Positions 17,441 to 26,425 of a stretch of 64,000 nt of DNA are shown piece after piece (within the stretch, counting starts at the first letter, position 1; each line of letters starts with the position of its first letter). The stretch comes from Mesorhizobium caraganae (GTDB taxonomy: Bacteria > Pseudomonadota > Alphaproteobacteria > Rhizobiales > Rhizobiaceae), in the NCBI RefSeq assembly GCF_016836705.1, contig NZ_JAFCGY010000001.1, positions 1,054,001-1,118,000 of the forward strand, written 5' to 3'. Under the pieces are notes generated by a model that ran no database searches, was not told the DNA's origin, and saw only the letters and a list, made by a program, of their open reading frames with translations. The position numbers and the translations under genes are program-made.

Positions 17441-19426
17441 ATGAAAACCGTCACCGAGTTTCCCCGCAAAGTCGTCGAGTTCCCGGATATGGGCATCGTC
17501 ATGCCGGATGGCTGCCGGCTGTCGGCGCGAGTGTGGATGCCTGAGGATGCGGGTGACGATCCGGTGCCGGCGATCCTCGAACATCTGCCCTATCGCAAGC
17601 GCGACGGCACCATCTTTCGCGACCAGCTGACGCATCCCTATTTCGCCGGCCACGGCTACGCCTCGATCCGCGTCGACATGCGCGGCAATGGCGATTCCGA
17701 AGGGCTGATGGACGACGAATATTCCGAGCAGGAGTTGCAGGATGCCTGCGATGTCATTGCCTGGGCGGCAGCGCAGCCCTGGTGCAACGGCAGCGTCGGC
17801 ATGATGGGTATTTCCTGGGGCGGCTTCAACTGCCTGCAGGTGGCGGCAAAGCAGCCACCTGCGCTGAAGGCTGTCATCAGCCTGTGCTCGACCGTCGACC
17901 GTTATGCCGACGACATCCACTACAAGGGCGGCTGCCTGCTGACGGAGAATTTCGGCTGGGCCTCGACCATGCTGTCCTACTCGTCGCGGCCGCCGGATCC
18001 GCTGATTGCCGGCGACAACCGCTGGCGCGATCTGTGGCTGACGCGGCTGGAGAACCAGTCTTTCCTTTTGCCGCTATGGCTCAGCCACCAGCACCGCGAC
18101 GCCTATTGGAAACGCGGTTCGATCTGCGAGGATTTTTCCGCTGTGAAAGCAGCGGTGTTGTCGATCGGCGGCTGGCATGACGGCTACCGCAACACGATTT
18201 CGCACCTCGTCACCAACATTCATGCGCCGGTGAAAGGCATTGTCGGGCCTTGGATCCACAAATACCCGCACTATGCCGGACCAAAACCCGCCATCGGTTT
18301 CCTGCAGGAGGCGTTGCGCTGGTGGGATCGCTGGCTGAAGGGCGCCGACACCGGCGTCGAGGCCGACCCGGACTATCGCGCCTATGTGATGGACAGCGTG
18401 CGTCCGGCGCGCTGGCACCCGGAGCGGCCGGGCCGCTGGGTGGCCGAACAGGAGTGGCCGTCACCCGACATCAAGGTCGAGGCGATCGAACTCATCGCTG
18501 CAGGCGCCAAGCCGGCGATCGTTGCGACACCGCAAAGCTGCGGACTCGCGGGCGGCGAATATTTTCCCTTCACCTTTGGCCCGGAGCTGCCGGGCGACCA
18601 GCGGCCGGACGACGCGCTGTCCGTCTGCTTCGATCAGCCTGTGCTTGCCGAGGCGCTCGACATCGTTGGCGCGCCGGAGCTTCTGGTCCGGATGTCGTCG
18701 GATCGGCCACAGGCCAACATCGCGGTGCGTCTGTGCGACCTGCATCCCGATGGCGCTTCGGAGTTGATCTCCTACGGCGTACTCAACCTCACCCATCGCA
18801 ACTCGCATGAATCCCCGCAAGCGCTGGTGCCGGGCGAGACCGCTTCGGCACGTGTCGTGCTCGACCAGTGCGCCTACCGTGTGCCGGCCGGACATTGCCT
18901 GCGCATTGCCGTTTCCAGCGCTTATTGGCCGATGATCTGGCCATCTCCGGAGCCGGTGCGGCTCGACCTTTGGGCGGCGACGCTGACACTGCCGCTGCGC
19001 CCGCTGGCAAAAGGCGACGAGGTCTCTTTCCAAGCCCCCGAAGGCGCCACGCCCTGGGCAACCGAGTCGGTCCGGGCGGCGAATTCCGAGCGTCATGTCG
19101 ATCGTGACGAAAAGACCGGTATCGTCACGCTATCGATCACGGACGATTTCGGCGCCGTGCGCGATCTCGCGCATGGGCTGGCCAATGGTAGCATCGCCCG
19201 CGAGACGTGGGTCATCCATCCCGACGACCCGTTGTCCGCCTTGGGAAAAACCCACTGGACGCAGACCCTGTCGCGAAATGAATGGTCGGTGCGCACCGAG
19301 ACATCGGCCGAAATGCGCTGCGACGCGCAAAACTTCACCGTCAGCGCTAGAATCGAAGCCTATGAGGGCGAAACGCTGGTTTTCGAGCGCGATTTCGCAG
19401 AGACGATTCCACGCGACCTGCTCTGA
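17441..19426 (+). CDS. CocE/NonD (peptidase S15) family hydrolase
   Basis: The 661-residue alpha/beta hydrolase resembles CocE cocaine esterase and X-Pro dipeptidyl peptidases. The nucleophile elbow is MGISWGG (Ser 125). The acid is probably Asp 247 in GGWHDGY, and the base lies in WIHKYPHYAG (residues 271-280). A jelly-roll PepX C-terminal domain follows from about residue 390, with LRIAVSSAYWP typical of that domain. No signal peptide, so it is cytosolic. It precedes the peptide-type ABC importer by 150 bp on the same strand, so it may hydrolyse an imported ester or acyl-peptide. Substrate unknown. Confidence 0.87.
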   Translation: MKTVTEFPRKVVEFPDMGIVMPDGCRLSARVWMPEDAGDDPVPAILEHLPYRKRDGTIFRDQLTHPYFAGHGYASIRVDMRGNGDSEGLMDDEYSEQELQDACDVIAWAAAQPWCNGSVGMMGISWGGFNCLQVAAKQPPALKAVISLCSTVDRYADDIHYKGGCLLTENFGWASTMLSYSSRPPDPLIAGDNRWRDLWLTRLENQSFLLPLWLSHQHRDAYWKRGSICEDFSAVKAAVLSIGGWHDGYRNTISHLVTNIHAPVKGIVGPWIHKYPHYAGPKPAIGFLQEALRWWDRWLKGADTGVEADPDYRAYVMDSVRPARWHPERPGRWVAEQEWPSPDIKVEAIELIAAGAKPAIVATPQSCGLAGGEYFPFTFGPELPGDQRPDDALSVCFDQPVLAEALDIVGAPELLVRMSSDRPQANIAVRLCDLHPDGASELISYGVLNLTHRNSHESPQALVPGETASARVVLDQCAYRVPAGHCLRIAVSSAYWPMIWPSPEPVRLDLWAATLTLPLRPLAKGDEVSFQAPEGATPWATESVRAANSERHVDRDEKTGIVTLSITDDFGAVRDLAHGLANGSIARETWVIHPDDPLSALGKTHWTQTLSRNEWSVRTETSAEMRCDAQNFTVSARIEAYEGETLVFERDFAETIPRDLL

Positions 19427-19580
19427 GCGCAGATCCGACTGGTCCAGTTGCGACGTGCGATTTACGCCACGGCATGTCGCATTCGGTCTTGCTTACGGCT
19501 TTGGCTTCCGGTCATTATTCCCCCGGTAATAACAAACAAAAAACGACCATAAGGTCGAACCCACAGAGTGAGGAACTCAT

Positions 19581-21167
19581 ATGTCAAATGAACTCGAATA
19601 TCTGAGCCGGCGTGTTGCGTCCGGCAAACTGAGCCGTCGTGATTTTCTCGGCCGCGCCGCTGCGCTCGGCGTCACCGCACCCTTCGCTAACATGCTGCTT
19701 TCCAGTGCGGCTCGCGCGGAAGGCCCGGTCAAGGGCGGCACGCTGAAAGCCGGCCTGGTCGGTGGTGAATCGACCAACAGCCTCGATCCGGCGCTGATGA
19801 TGACGCAGGTGCCGTTCGCCTTCGGCAAGTGCTGGGGCGAAATGATCGTCGAGCTGTCGCCCGAGGGCAAGCTCGAGAACCGCATCGCCGAAGAGATCGG
19901 CTCGTCCGACGACGCCAAGGTGTGGACGCTGAAGATCCGCGACGGCGTCGAGTTTCACAACGGCAAGACCGTGACCGCCGAGGACGTCGCCGCCACGCTC
20001 GAGCGCCATTCCGACGAGAAGTCGAAGTCCGGCGCGCTCGGCTACATGAAGGGCATCGAGACCATCAAGGCCAGCGGCAAGGAAGTGGTGCTGACGCTCA
20101 AGGAGGCCAATGCCGACCTTCCTTACCTGCTCAGCGACTATCACCTGATCGTCCAGCCGAACGGCGGCAAGGACAAGCCCGATGCCGGCATCTCGGCTGG
20201 CCCATATGTCGTCAAGACCAATGAGCCCGGCGTGCGCCATGTCGGCGAGCGCTTCGCCAATTACTGGCAGGGCGACAAGATGGGCCATGCCGACCAGATC
20301 GAAGTCGTCGTCATCAACGACGCGACCGCGCGCACGGCGGCCCTGCAGGGCGGCCAGGTCAACATGATCAACCGCGTCGAACCGAAGATCGTCGACCTGA
20401 TCAAGCGCGTGCCCGGCGTCACCATCCGCAACCATGCCGGCCCCGGCCACTATGTCTTCATCATGCATTGCAACACGGCGCCGTTCGACAACAACGACCT
20501 GCGCATGGCGCTGAAGTTGGCCATCGACCGCGAGGAGATGCTGAACAAGGTGCTGCGCGGCTACGGCTCGCTCGGCAACGACTTCCCGATCAATTCGTCC
20601 TATCCGCTGTTCACCGAGATCGAGCAGCGCAAATACGATCCCGACAAGGCCAAGTTCCACTACAAGAAGTCGGGTCATGACGGCACCGTGCTGCTCAGGA
20701 CCTCGGACGTCGCCTTCCCCGGCGCCGTCGACGCCTCGCAGCTCTTTCAGCAGAGCGCGGCCAAGGCCGGCATCAAGATCGAGATCAAGCGCGAACCCGG
20801 CGACGGCTACTGGAACGAGGTCTGGAACAAGCAGCCCTTCTGCGCCTCCTACTGGGGCGGCCGCTCGACGCAGGACCAGATGTACTCGACGGCCTATCTG
20901 TCGACCGCCGACTGGAACGATACGCGTTTCAAGCGCCCGGATTTCGACAAGATGGTGCTTGCCGCGCGGGCCGAACTCGACGAGGCCAAGCGCAAGCAGA
21001 TGTACCACGACATGGCCGTCCTGGTGCGCGACGAAGGCGGCCTGATCCTGCCGATGTTCAACCAGTTCATCGATGCCACCGGCGCCAAGGTCGGCGGCTG
21101 GGTCGACGATCCGCATCAGGAGCTGATGAACGGCTACGCGCTGGCAAAGTGCTGGCTCGAAGCCTGA
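19581..21167 (+). CDS. ABC transporter substrate-binding protein, family 5 (dipeptide/oligopeptide type)
   Basis: The 528-residue protein starts with a twin-arginine signal (SRRDFLG at 18-24, hydrophobic stretch, cleavage near ARA-EG at about 46) and continues as an SBP_bac_5 protein (GGTLKAGLVGG, WTLKIRDGVEFHNGKTVTAE, RMALKLAIDREEM). It would capture a substrate in the periplasm for the permeases and ATPase encoded next. The ATG at 19581 is preceded by gtgagga. Export by Tat rather than Sec is notable and is seen in several rhizobial family 5 binding proteins. Ligand cannot be predicted; family members bind peptides, opines, glutathione or heterocycles. Confidence 0.9.
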   Translation: MSNELEYLSRRVASGKLSRRDFLGRAAALGVTAPFANMLLSSAARAEGPVKGGTLKAGLVGGESTNSLDPALMMTQVPFAFGKCWGEMIVELSPEGKLENRIAEEIGSSDDAKVWTLKIRDGVEFHNGKTVTAEDVAATLERHSDEKSKSGALGYMKGIETIKASGKEVVLTLKEANADLPYLLSDYHLIVQPNGGKDKPDAGISAGPYVVKTNEPGVRHVGERFANYWQGDKMGHADQIEVVVINDATARTAALQGGQVNMINRVEPKIVDLIKRVPGVTIRNHAGPGHYVFIMHCNTAPFDNNDLRMALKLAIDREEMLNKVLRGYGSLGNDFPINSSYPLFTEIEQRKYDPDKAKFHYKKSGHDGTVLLRTSDVAFPGAVDASQLFQQSAAKAGIKIEIKREPGDGYWNEVWNKQPFCASYWGGRSTQDQMYSTAYLSTADWNDTRFKRPDFDKMVLAARAELDEAKRKQMYHDMAVLVRDEGGLILPMFNQFIDATGAKVGGWVDDPHQELMNGYALAKCWLEA

Positions 21168-21183
21168 GCCCGGCGTTGCGGAT

Positions 21184-22143
21184 ATGTCCTCACCCATCTT
21201 GAAACTGATTGCCCAGCGCGTTGCGCTGGGCATCGTCCTCCTGCTGGCCGTTTCGGTCCTGATCTTCGCCGGTACGCAAATCCTGCCCGGCGACGTCGCG
21301 CAAGCCATTCTCGGACAGTCGGCGACGCCGGAGTCGCTCGCCAATCTGCGCGAGCAGCTCGGCCTCAACCAGCCGGCTTACATCAGGTATTTCCACTGGC
21401 TCGGCGGTGCGCTCACGGGCGATCTCGGCACGGCGATGTCGAGCGGCCAGGACATCGCGACCTCGATCAAGGGGCGGCTGTGGAACACGCTGTTCCTCGC
21501 CTTCTGGGCGGCGGTCGTGGCCGTGCCGCTGGCCATCATTCTCGGCCTGATCGCGGTGCGTTACCGCAATGGCTGGGTCGACAAGCTGATCTCCGGACTG
21601 GCGCTCGCCTCGACGTCCTTCCCGGAGTTCTTCATCGGCTACGTGCTGGTCTTCTTCTTTGCCGTCAAATATCAATGGTTTCCGGCAATTTCCACGGTCT
21701 ATGACGGCATGCCGTTCGGCGAGCGCATACAGGCGATCGCCCTGCCGGCCGCCGCGCTGACGCTGGTTGTGCTGGCGCACATGATGCGAATGACCCGCGC
21801 GGCCATCCTCAACGTCATGCAGTCGGCCTATGTCGAGACGGCGGAACTGAAAGGCCTGTCGGCCTTCAATGTCATCCGCAAGCACGCTTTCCCCAATGCC
21901 ATCGCACCGATTATCAACGTCGTCATGCTCAACCTCGCCTACTTGATCGTCGGCGTCGTCGTGGTCGAGGTGATCTTCGTCTATCCCGGCATGGGGCAAT
22001 ATCTGGTCGATCACGTCACCAAGCGCGACGTGCCGGTGGTGCAGGCGGTCGGCCTGATCTTCGCCGCCGTCTATATCACCTTGAACATCATTGCGGACAT
22101 CGGGGCGATTGTCGCCAATCCGCGCCTCAGACATCCGAAATAA
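21184..22143 (+). CDS. ABC transporter permease, DppB type
   Basis: A 319-residue integral membrane protein of the DppB/OppB family. N-terminal helix VALGIVLLLAVSVLIFAGTQ, then the family motif GDVAQAILGQSATPE, about six helices, and the EAA loop AELKGLSAFNVIRKHAFPNA that contacts the ATPase. It lies 16 bp after the substrate-binding protein gene and 10 bp before the second permease. Typical length and topology. Confidence 0.92.
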   Translation: MSSPILKLIAQRVALGIVLLLAVSVLIFAGTQILPGDVAQAILGQSATPESLANLREQLGLNQPAYIRYFHWLGGALTGDLGTAMSSGQDIATSIKGRLWNTLFLAFWAAVVAVPLAIILGLIAVRYRNGWVDKLISGLALASTSFPEFFIGYVLVFFFAVKYQWFPAISTVYDGMPFGERIQAIALPAAALTLVVLAHMMRMTRAAILNVMQSAYVETAELKGLSAFNVIRKHAFPNAIAPIINVVMLNLAYLIVGVVVVEVIFVYPGMGQYLVDHVTKRDVPVVQAVGLIFAAVYITLNIIADIGAIVANPRLRHPK

Positions 22144-22153
22144 GGGGGCGGGC

Positions 22154-22981
22154 ATGCTCGATATCAGACGCATCCCCATCCCCGCACTGATCGGCATCGT
22201 GCTGACGACGATGTTCGTCGTGGCAGCCGTGTTTGCGCCATGGATCGCGCCGCACGGCAATGCCGAGATAGTCAGCGACGTTCCTTGGGAACCGATGTCT
22301 TCGGCACATTGGCTGGGCACCGACAATCTTGGCCGTGACCTGTTGTCGCGCATGATCTATGGCGCCCGCGTCACACTGTTCATCGCCGTGCTCGCCACCG
22401 CGCTGTCGTTCTCGCTCGGCGCCATCCTCGGCTTTTCGGCGGCGGTATTCGGCGGCTGGTTCGACACGCTGTTGTCGCGCCTCGTCGATCTCCTGATGTC
22501 GATCCCGACGCTGATCATGGCGCTCGTCGTGCTCTCGGTGCTGCCGACCAATCTGGTGACGCTGATCCTGGTGATGGGCGTCCTCGACTCGACCCGCGTC
22601 TATCGGCTGTCACGCGCTGTCGCCGTAGACATCAACGTCATGGACTATGTCGAAGCCGCCAAATTGCGCGGCGAAGGCAGCGGCTGGATTATCTTCCGCG
22701 AGATCCTGCCCAACGCGCTGTCGCCGCTGGTTTCGGAACTCGGCCTGCGCTTCATCTATGCCGTGCTGTTCCTGTCGACGCTGTCTTTCCTCGGCCTTGG
22801 CGTACAACCGCCGGATGCCGACTGGGGCGGCATGGTCAAGGAAAACAAGGACGGCATCGTCTTCGGCATCGGCGCCGCGCTCATTCCGGCGGCGGCAATC
22901 GCTGCATTGGCTATCTCGGTCAACCTTGTCGCCGACTGGATCCTCAATCGCACGACAAGCCTGAAGGGAGGACGCGGGTGA
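22154..22981 (+). CDS. ABC transporter permease, DppC type
   Basis: From the ATG at 22154 the product is 275 residues. It is a DppC/OppC-type permease, with the hallmark HWLGTDNLGRDLLSRMIYGA, an EAA loop (EAAKLRGEGSGWIIFREILP), and the C-terminal SFLGLGVQPPDADWGGM. A longer frame from 22091 overlaps the upstream permease and lacks support; ggggcgggc precedes the chosen start. The stop overlaps the start of the ATPase gene (TGATG). Confidence 0.92.
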   Translation: MLDIRRIPIPALIGIVLTTMFVVAAVFAPWIAPHGNAEIVSDVPWEPMSSAHWLGTDNLGRDLLSRMIYGARVTLFIAVLATALSFSLGAILGFSAAVFGGWFDTLLSRLVDLLMSIPTLIMALVVLSVLPTNLVTLILVMGVLDSTRVYRLSRAVAVDINVMDYVEAAKLRGEGSGWIIFREILPNALSPLVSELGLRFIYAVLFLSTLSFLGLGVQPPDADWGGMVKENKDGIVFGIGAALIPAAAIAALAISVNLVADWILNRTTSLKGGRG

Positions 22982-24636
22982 TGGCTGACACCAAAGCAAA
23001 GCCCGGCCTGCTGCTCGATATCCGCAACCTGCGCATCGAAGCGACAGTGTTCCCGCCCGGCGAGGCGCCGAAGAACATCGTGCTGGTGCACGACGTCTCG
23101 CTGACGCTGGAAAAGGGCAAGGTGCTCGGCCTGATCGGCGAGTCCGGCGCCGGCAAGTCGACCATCGGCCTGTCGTCGATGGGCTATGGCCGCGGCGGCG
23201 TGCGCATCACCGGCGGTGAGGTGCTGCTCAACGGCCGCGATATCCTCAAGGGCGGCAAGGAAGGCTTCCGCAAGCTGCGCGGCCGCGAGGTCTGCTACGT
23301 CGCGCAATCGGCCGCCGCCGCCTTCAACCCGGCGCACAAGCTGATGGACCAGGTGGTGGAAGCCACGCTGCTGCACGGCACGGCGACACGGGCCGAGGCC
23401 GAGAAACGTGCCGTGGCGCTGTTCAAGAAACTCAGCCTGCCGAACCCCGAAACCATCGGCGAACGCTTTCCGCACCAGGTCTCGGGCGGCCAGCTGCAGC
23501 GTGTCATGACGGCGATGGCGCTGTGCTCGGAGCCCGACCTGATCGTCTTCGACGAGCCGACCACCGCGCTCGACGTCACGACGCAGATCGACGTGCTGGC
23601 GGCGATCAAGGACGCCATTCGCGATACCCATGTCGCGGCGCTCTACATCACCCACGACCTTGCCGTCGTTGCCCAGGTCTCTGACGAGATCATGGTGCTG
23701 CGCCACGGCAGGCTGGTCGAATGGGGCGGCACCCGCCAGATCATCAAGGAGCCGCGCCAGGAATACACCAATGCGCTGGTCTCGGTGCACGAGATCGAGC
23801 ATGCCGAACAGAAGCCAGGTGCGACGCCGTTCCTGTCGGTCAAGAACGTCACCGCCGCCTATGGCGGCAGCCACATCAAGGTGCTGAAGAACGTCTCGGT
23901 CGACATCTATCCGGGCCAGACGCTGGCCGTCGTCGGTGAATCCGGCTCCGGCAAGTCGACGCTGGCGCGCGCCATCACCGGGCTTTTGCCACCTGAGGAA
24001 GGCACCGTCACCTTCGACGGCAGGCCGCTTGCCAACCGGCTTGCCGACCGGCCGAAGGAGGATCTGCGGCAATTGCAGATGATCTACCAGATGGCCGACG
24101 TGGCGATGAACCCGCGCCAGACCGTCGGCACCATCATCGGCCGGCCGCTCGAGTTCTATTTCGGCATACGCGGCCGCGAACGCGACAAGCGCGTCGCCGA
24201 ACTGCTCGACGAGATCGAGATGGGCAAGGGCTTTCTCGACCGCTATCCCGCCGAACTCTCCGGCGGCCAGAAGCAGCGCGTCTGCATCGCCCGCTCGCTT
24301 GCCGCCAAGCCGAAGCTGATCATCTGCGACGAGGTGACATCGGCACTCGACCCGCTGGTGGCCAACGGCATCCTCAAGCTGCTGCTCAACCTGCAGCAGC
24401 ACGAGAAGGTCGCCTACCTCTTCATCACCCACGATCTGGCGACGGTGAAGTCGATCGCTGATTCGATCGCGGTGATGTATCGCGGCGAGGTGGTGCGCTA
24501 TGGCGCCAAGAGCAAGGTGCTGACGCCGCCCTTCGACGCCTATACCGACCTGCTCCTGTCCTCCGTCCCCGAGATGGAGATCGGCTGGCTGGAGAAGGCG
24601 ATCAAGGGACGCCGCATGGCGAGCGCGGGCAACTAG
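22981..24636 (+). CDS. ABC transporter ATP-binding protein with two fused nucleotide-binding domains (DppD-DppF type)
   Basis: The 551-residue protein contains two complete ABC domains. The first has Walker A GESGAGKST at about 53-61, signature VSGGQLQRVM and Walker B LIVFDEPTTALD. The second has Walker A GESGSGKST at about 319-327, signature LSGGQKQRVC and Walker B LIICDEVTSALD. A strong ribosome-binding site gggagga lies 8 nt before the ATG; a GTG 3 bp upstream is an alternative. It energises the two permeases encoded upstream and completes the importer. Confidence 0.93.
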   Translation: MADTKAKPGLLLDIRNLRIEATVFPPGEAPKNIVLVHDVSLTLEKGKVLGLIGESGAGKSTIGLSSMGYGRGGVRITGGEVLLNGRDILKGGKEGFRKLRGREVCYVAQSAAAAFNPAHKLMDQVVEATLLHGTATRAEAEKRAVALFKKLSLPNPETIGERFPHQVSGGQLQRVMTAMALCSEPDLIVFDEPTTALDVTTQIDVLAAIKDAIRDTHVAALYITHDLAVVAQVSDEIMVLRHGRLVEWGGTRQIIKEPRQEYTNALVSVHEIEHAEQKPGATPFLSVKNVTAAYGGSHIKVLKNVSVDIYPGQTLAVVGESGSGKSTLARAITGLLPPEEGTVTFDGRPLANRLADRPKEDLRQLQMIYQMADVAMNPRQTVGTIIGRPLEFYFGIRGRERDKRVAELLDEIEMGKGFLDRYPAELSGGQKQRVCIARSLAAKPKLIICDEVTSALDPLVANGILKLLLNLQQHEKVAYLFITHDLATVKSIADSIAVMYRGEVVRYGAKSKVLTPPFDAYTDLLLSSVPEMEIGWLEKAIKGRRMASAGN

Positions 24637-24731
24637 GCGGCCGGCTTCCGCCTCTCTCAAAACATCTGGGGCTTGGCCTGGCCGGCCGCCCCGGATGCTG
24701 ACCTCTCCCGCAAGACCGCATGGAGCCGCCG

Positions 24732-25571
24732 ATGGCGCTCAAGACCAAGCTTCTCCTCATTGTCCTCGATGGCGTGCCCTACCGGAACTGGCGCCGCCTG
24801 ATGGGCAATCTCGAGGGATGGGTGCAGTCGGGCGAGGCGCAGGTATGGAAGATGCGCTCGGTGCTGCCGTCGACATCGGCCTGCTGCTATGCCTCGATCC
24901 ACACCGGGGTCACGCCGCAGGAGCATGGCATCCTGTCCAACGAGAACCGTTTTCTGGTCAACAAGCCCGACATTTTCTCCGAGGTCAGCAAGGCCGGCGG
25001 CAAGACCGGGGCGGTGACGCATTCCTACTGGTCCGAATTCTTCCGCTCCTATCCGTTCGATCTGGTCGAGGACATGGAATATGACGAGCCGGACGGGCCG
25101 ATCACGCATGGCCGCTTCCACACCATGACTGGCTACAACTTGCGCAACCAGATGACCCCAAGCGACGTCGACCTTTTTGCGACGCTGACCATGCTGACCC
25201 GGCGCCACGATATCGACTACGGCATCCTGCACACCTGCACGCTGGATTCGATGGGCCACCGCTTCGGCCATGACTGCCACGAAATGGACCATGCCTGCTA
25301 TGCCATGGACGGCATGCTGGCCGCCTTCCTGCCGGGCTGGCGGCAAGCCGGCTACGAGGTGATCGTCACCGCCGACCACGGCCAGACCGACCGCGGCCAT
25401 CATGGCGGCCATGACGACGAAATGCAGGATTTCGCGCTGTATTATTTTGGGCAAGGCAAGGGACCGGAGGCGGATACGCTGCTCGACCAGCTGCAACTGG
25501 CCCCGACGGTGCTGAAGCGGCTGGGTGTGCCGGTGCCGGATACGATGAAGGCTAAAGCATTTTTGGGATGA
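24732..25571 (+). CDS. Alkaline-phosphatase-superfamily phosphodiesterase (nucleotide pyrophosphatase-like)
   Basis: The 279-residue protein has the alkaline phosphatase/NPP fold. Its N-terminal LLLIVLDGVPYRNW carries the first metal Asp, LPSTSACCYASIHTGVTPQE the nucleophile region, and HTCTLDSMGHRFGHDCHEMD plus VTADHGQTDRGHHGGHDD the other metal ligands. No signal peptide is seen, so it may act in the cytosol on an imported phosphodiester, or be a phosphonate-type hydrolase. I chose the ATG at 24732 (ggag 6 nt upstream); an ATG at 24720 is in frame. It follows the ABC operon by 95 bp and is probably co-transcribed. It is shorter than secreted NPPs (about 400). Confidence 0.82.
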   Translation: MALKTKLLLIVLDGVPYRNWRRLMGNLEGWVQSGEAQVWKMRSVLPSTSACCYASIHTGVTPQEHGILSNENRFLVNKPDIFSEVSKAGGKTGAVTHSYWSEFFRSYPFDLVEDMEYDEPDGPITHGRFHTMTGYNLRNQMTPSDVDLFATLTMLTRRHDIDYGILHTCTLDSMGHRFGHDCHEMDHACYAMDGMLAAFLPGWRQAGYEVIVTADHGQTDRGHHGGHDDEMQDFALYYFGQGKGPEADTLLDQLQLAPTVLKRLGVPVPDTMKAKAFLG

Positions 25572-25602
25572 CGGAGGCGGTCGCTGAGCCAACGCTCGCG
25601 AC

Positions 25603-25738
25603 CCCCTCTCCCCGTCACTATACGGGGAGAGGGTAAGGGTGAGGGGCAGCGCGAACGTTCGGCATCAACAACGTGCGCCTGCACCGCCCCTCATCCGCCT
25701 GCCGGCACCTTCTCCCCGTATAGTGACGGGGAGAAGGG
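25603..25738. repeat. Palindromic intergenic repeat, two hairpin arms
   Basis: Two inverted hairpins, ccctctccccgtcactatac with its complement (25604-25634) and ccttctccccgtatagtgac with its complement (25707-25738), flank a 40-60 bp spacer. The outer parts gggtgagggg and cccctcatccgcc pair with each other. It has the same architecture as 59841-60009. It lies between the phosphodiesterase gene and the sigma factor gene. Confidence 0.75.
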
Positions 25739-25775
25739 AGACACACTGGCAACACTCCCTCTCTTCGGTTAGCTT

Positions 25776-25793
25776 CGCCAAAATTCCTTGGCG
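25776..25793. promoter_or_regulatory. Inverted repeat in front of the sigma factor gene
   Basis: Cgccaa (25776-25781) and ttggcg (25788-25793) form a 6-bp inverted repeat with a 6-bp spacer that runs into the ggaagg directly before the ATG at 25799. It could be an operator or an RNA hairpin limiting translation. Short arms make chance occurrence possible. Confidence 0.3.
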
Positions 25794-25798
25794 GAAGG

Positions 25799-26425
25799 AT
25801 GAACCTTTTTGGACCGATCGGCGACAGAGCAGACAGGAGCCAGGCGGCTCGACCGGCCATGACGGCAGCGACCGAGACTGATCGCGCGCTTGTCGACCGG
25901 GTCGCGAAGGGCGACCGTGCCGCTGTTCGGCTGCTGTTCATGCGTCACCACGCGCGGGTCTACCGCTTCGTGGCGCGCCAGACGGGATCGGAAATGATGG
26001 CCGACGATATCGCAAACGAGGTCTTTCTTGAGCTGTGGCGCCAGGCGCCCGGCTTCGAAGGACGCTCGGAAGTCTCGACCTGGCTGCTCGGCATCGCCCG
26101 TTTCAAGGCGCTGTCGCTGCTGCGCAAGAAAAAGGAAGACTGGATCAACGATGACGATGCGGCGCAGGTCCCTGACAGCGCCGACACGCCGGAAGTCGCG
26201 ACCATGAAGGAAGACAAGGGCGCCGCCTTGCGGCGCTTTGTCGATGCCTTGCCGGAAGAACACCGCTCGGTGATCGACCTTGCCTATTACCATGGACAGT
26301 CGGTGACGGAGATCGGCGAGGTGCTCAACATTCCGGTCGCCACCGTCAAGACCCGAATGTTCTACGCCCGCAAGAAACTCGGCGAAGCCCTGAAGGCTGC
26401 CGGTTACGATAGGGGGTGGCCATGA
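25799..26425 (+). CDS. RNA polymerase ECF sigma factor
   Basis: The 208-residue protein has sigma-70 region 2 (RLLFMRHHARVYRFVARQTG, then DIANEVFLELWRQAPGFEGR and STWLLGIARFKALSLLR) and region 4 (ALPEEHRSVIDLAYYHGQSV, then TEIGEVLNIPVATVKTRMFY), the ECF layout without regions 1 and 3. A start at 25859 (MTAATETDRALV) is a realistic alternative, because ggaagg sits directly against the first ATG. The stop overlaps the anti-sigma start (ATGA). ECF factors are normally held inactive by the co-transcribed anti-sigma factor and often autoregulate their operon. Confidence 0.92.
   Translation: MNLFGPIGDRADRSQAARPAMTAATETDRALVDRVAKGDRAAVRLLFMRHHARVYRFVARQTGSEMMADDIANEVFLELWRQAPGFEGRSEVSTWLLGIARFKALSLLRKKKEDWINDDDAAQVPDSADTPEVATMKEDKGAALRRFVDALPEEHRSVIDLAYYHGQSVTEIGEVLNIPVATVKTRMFYARKKLGEALKAAGYDRGWP

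Noticed and set aside
19584..21368. 594-codon open frame on the minus strand
   Set aside because: Antisense to the substrate-binding protein gene; no signal, motif or ribosome-binding site.
22756..24660. 634-codon open frame on the minus strand
   Set aside because: Antisense to the permease and fused ATPase genes; composition-driven, with no domain visible.
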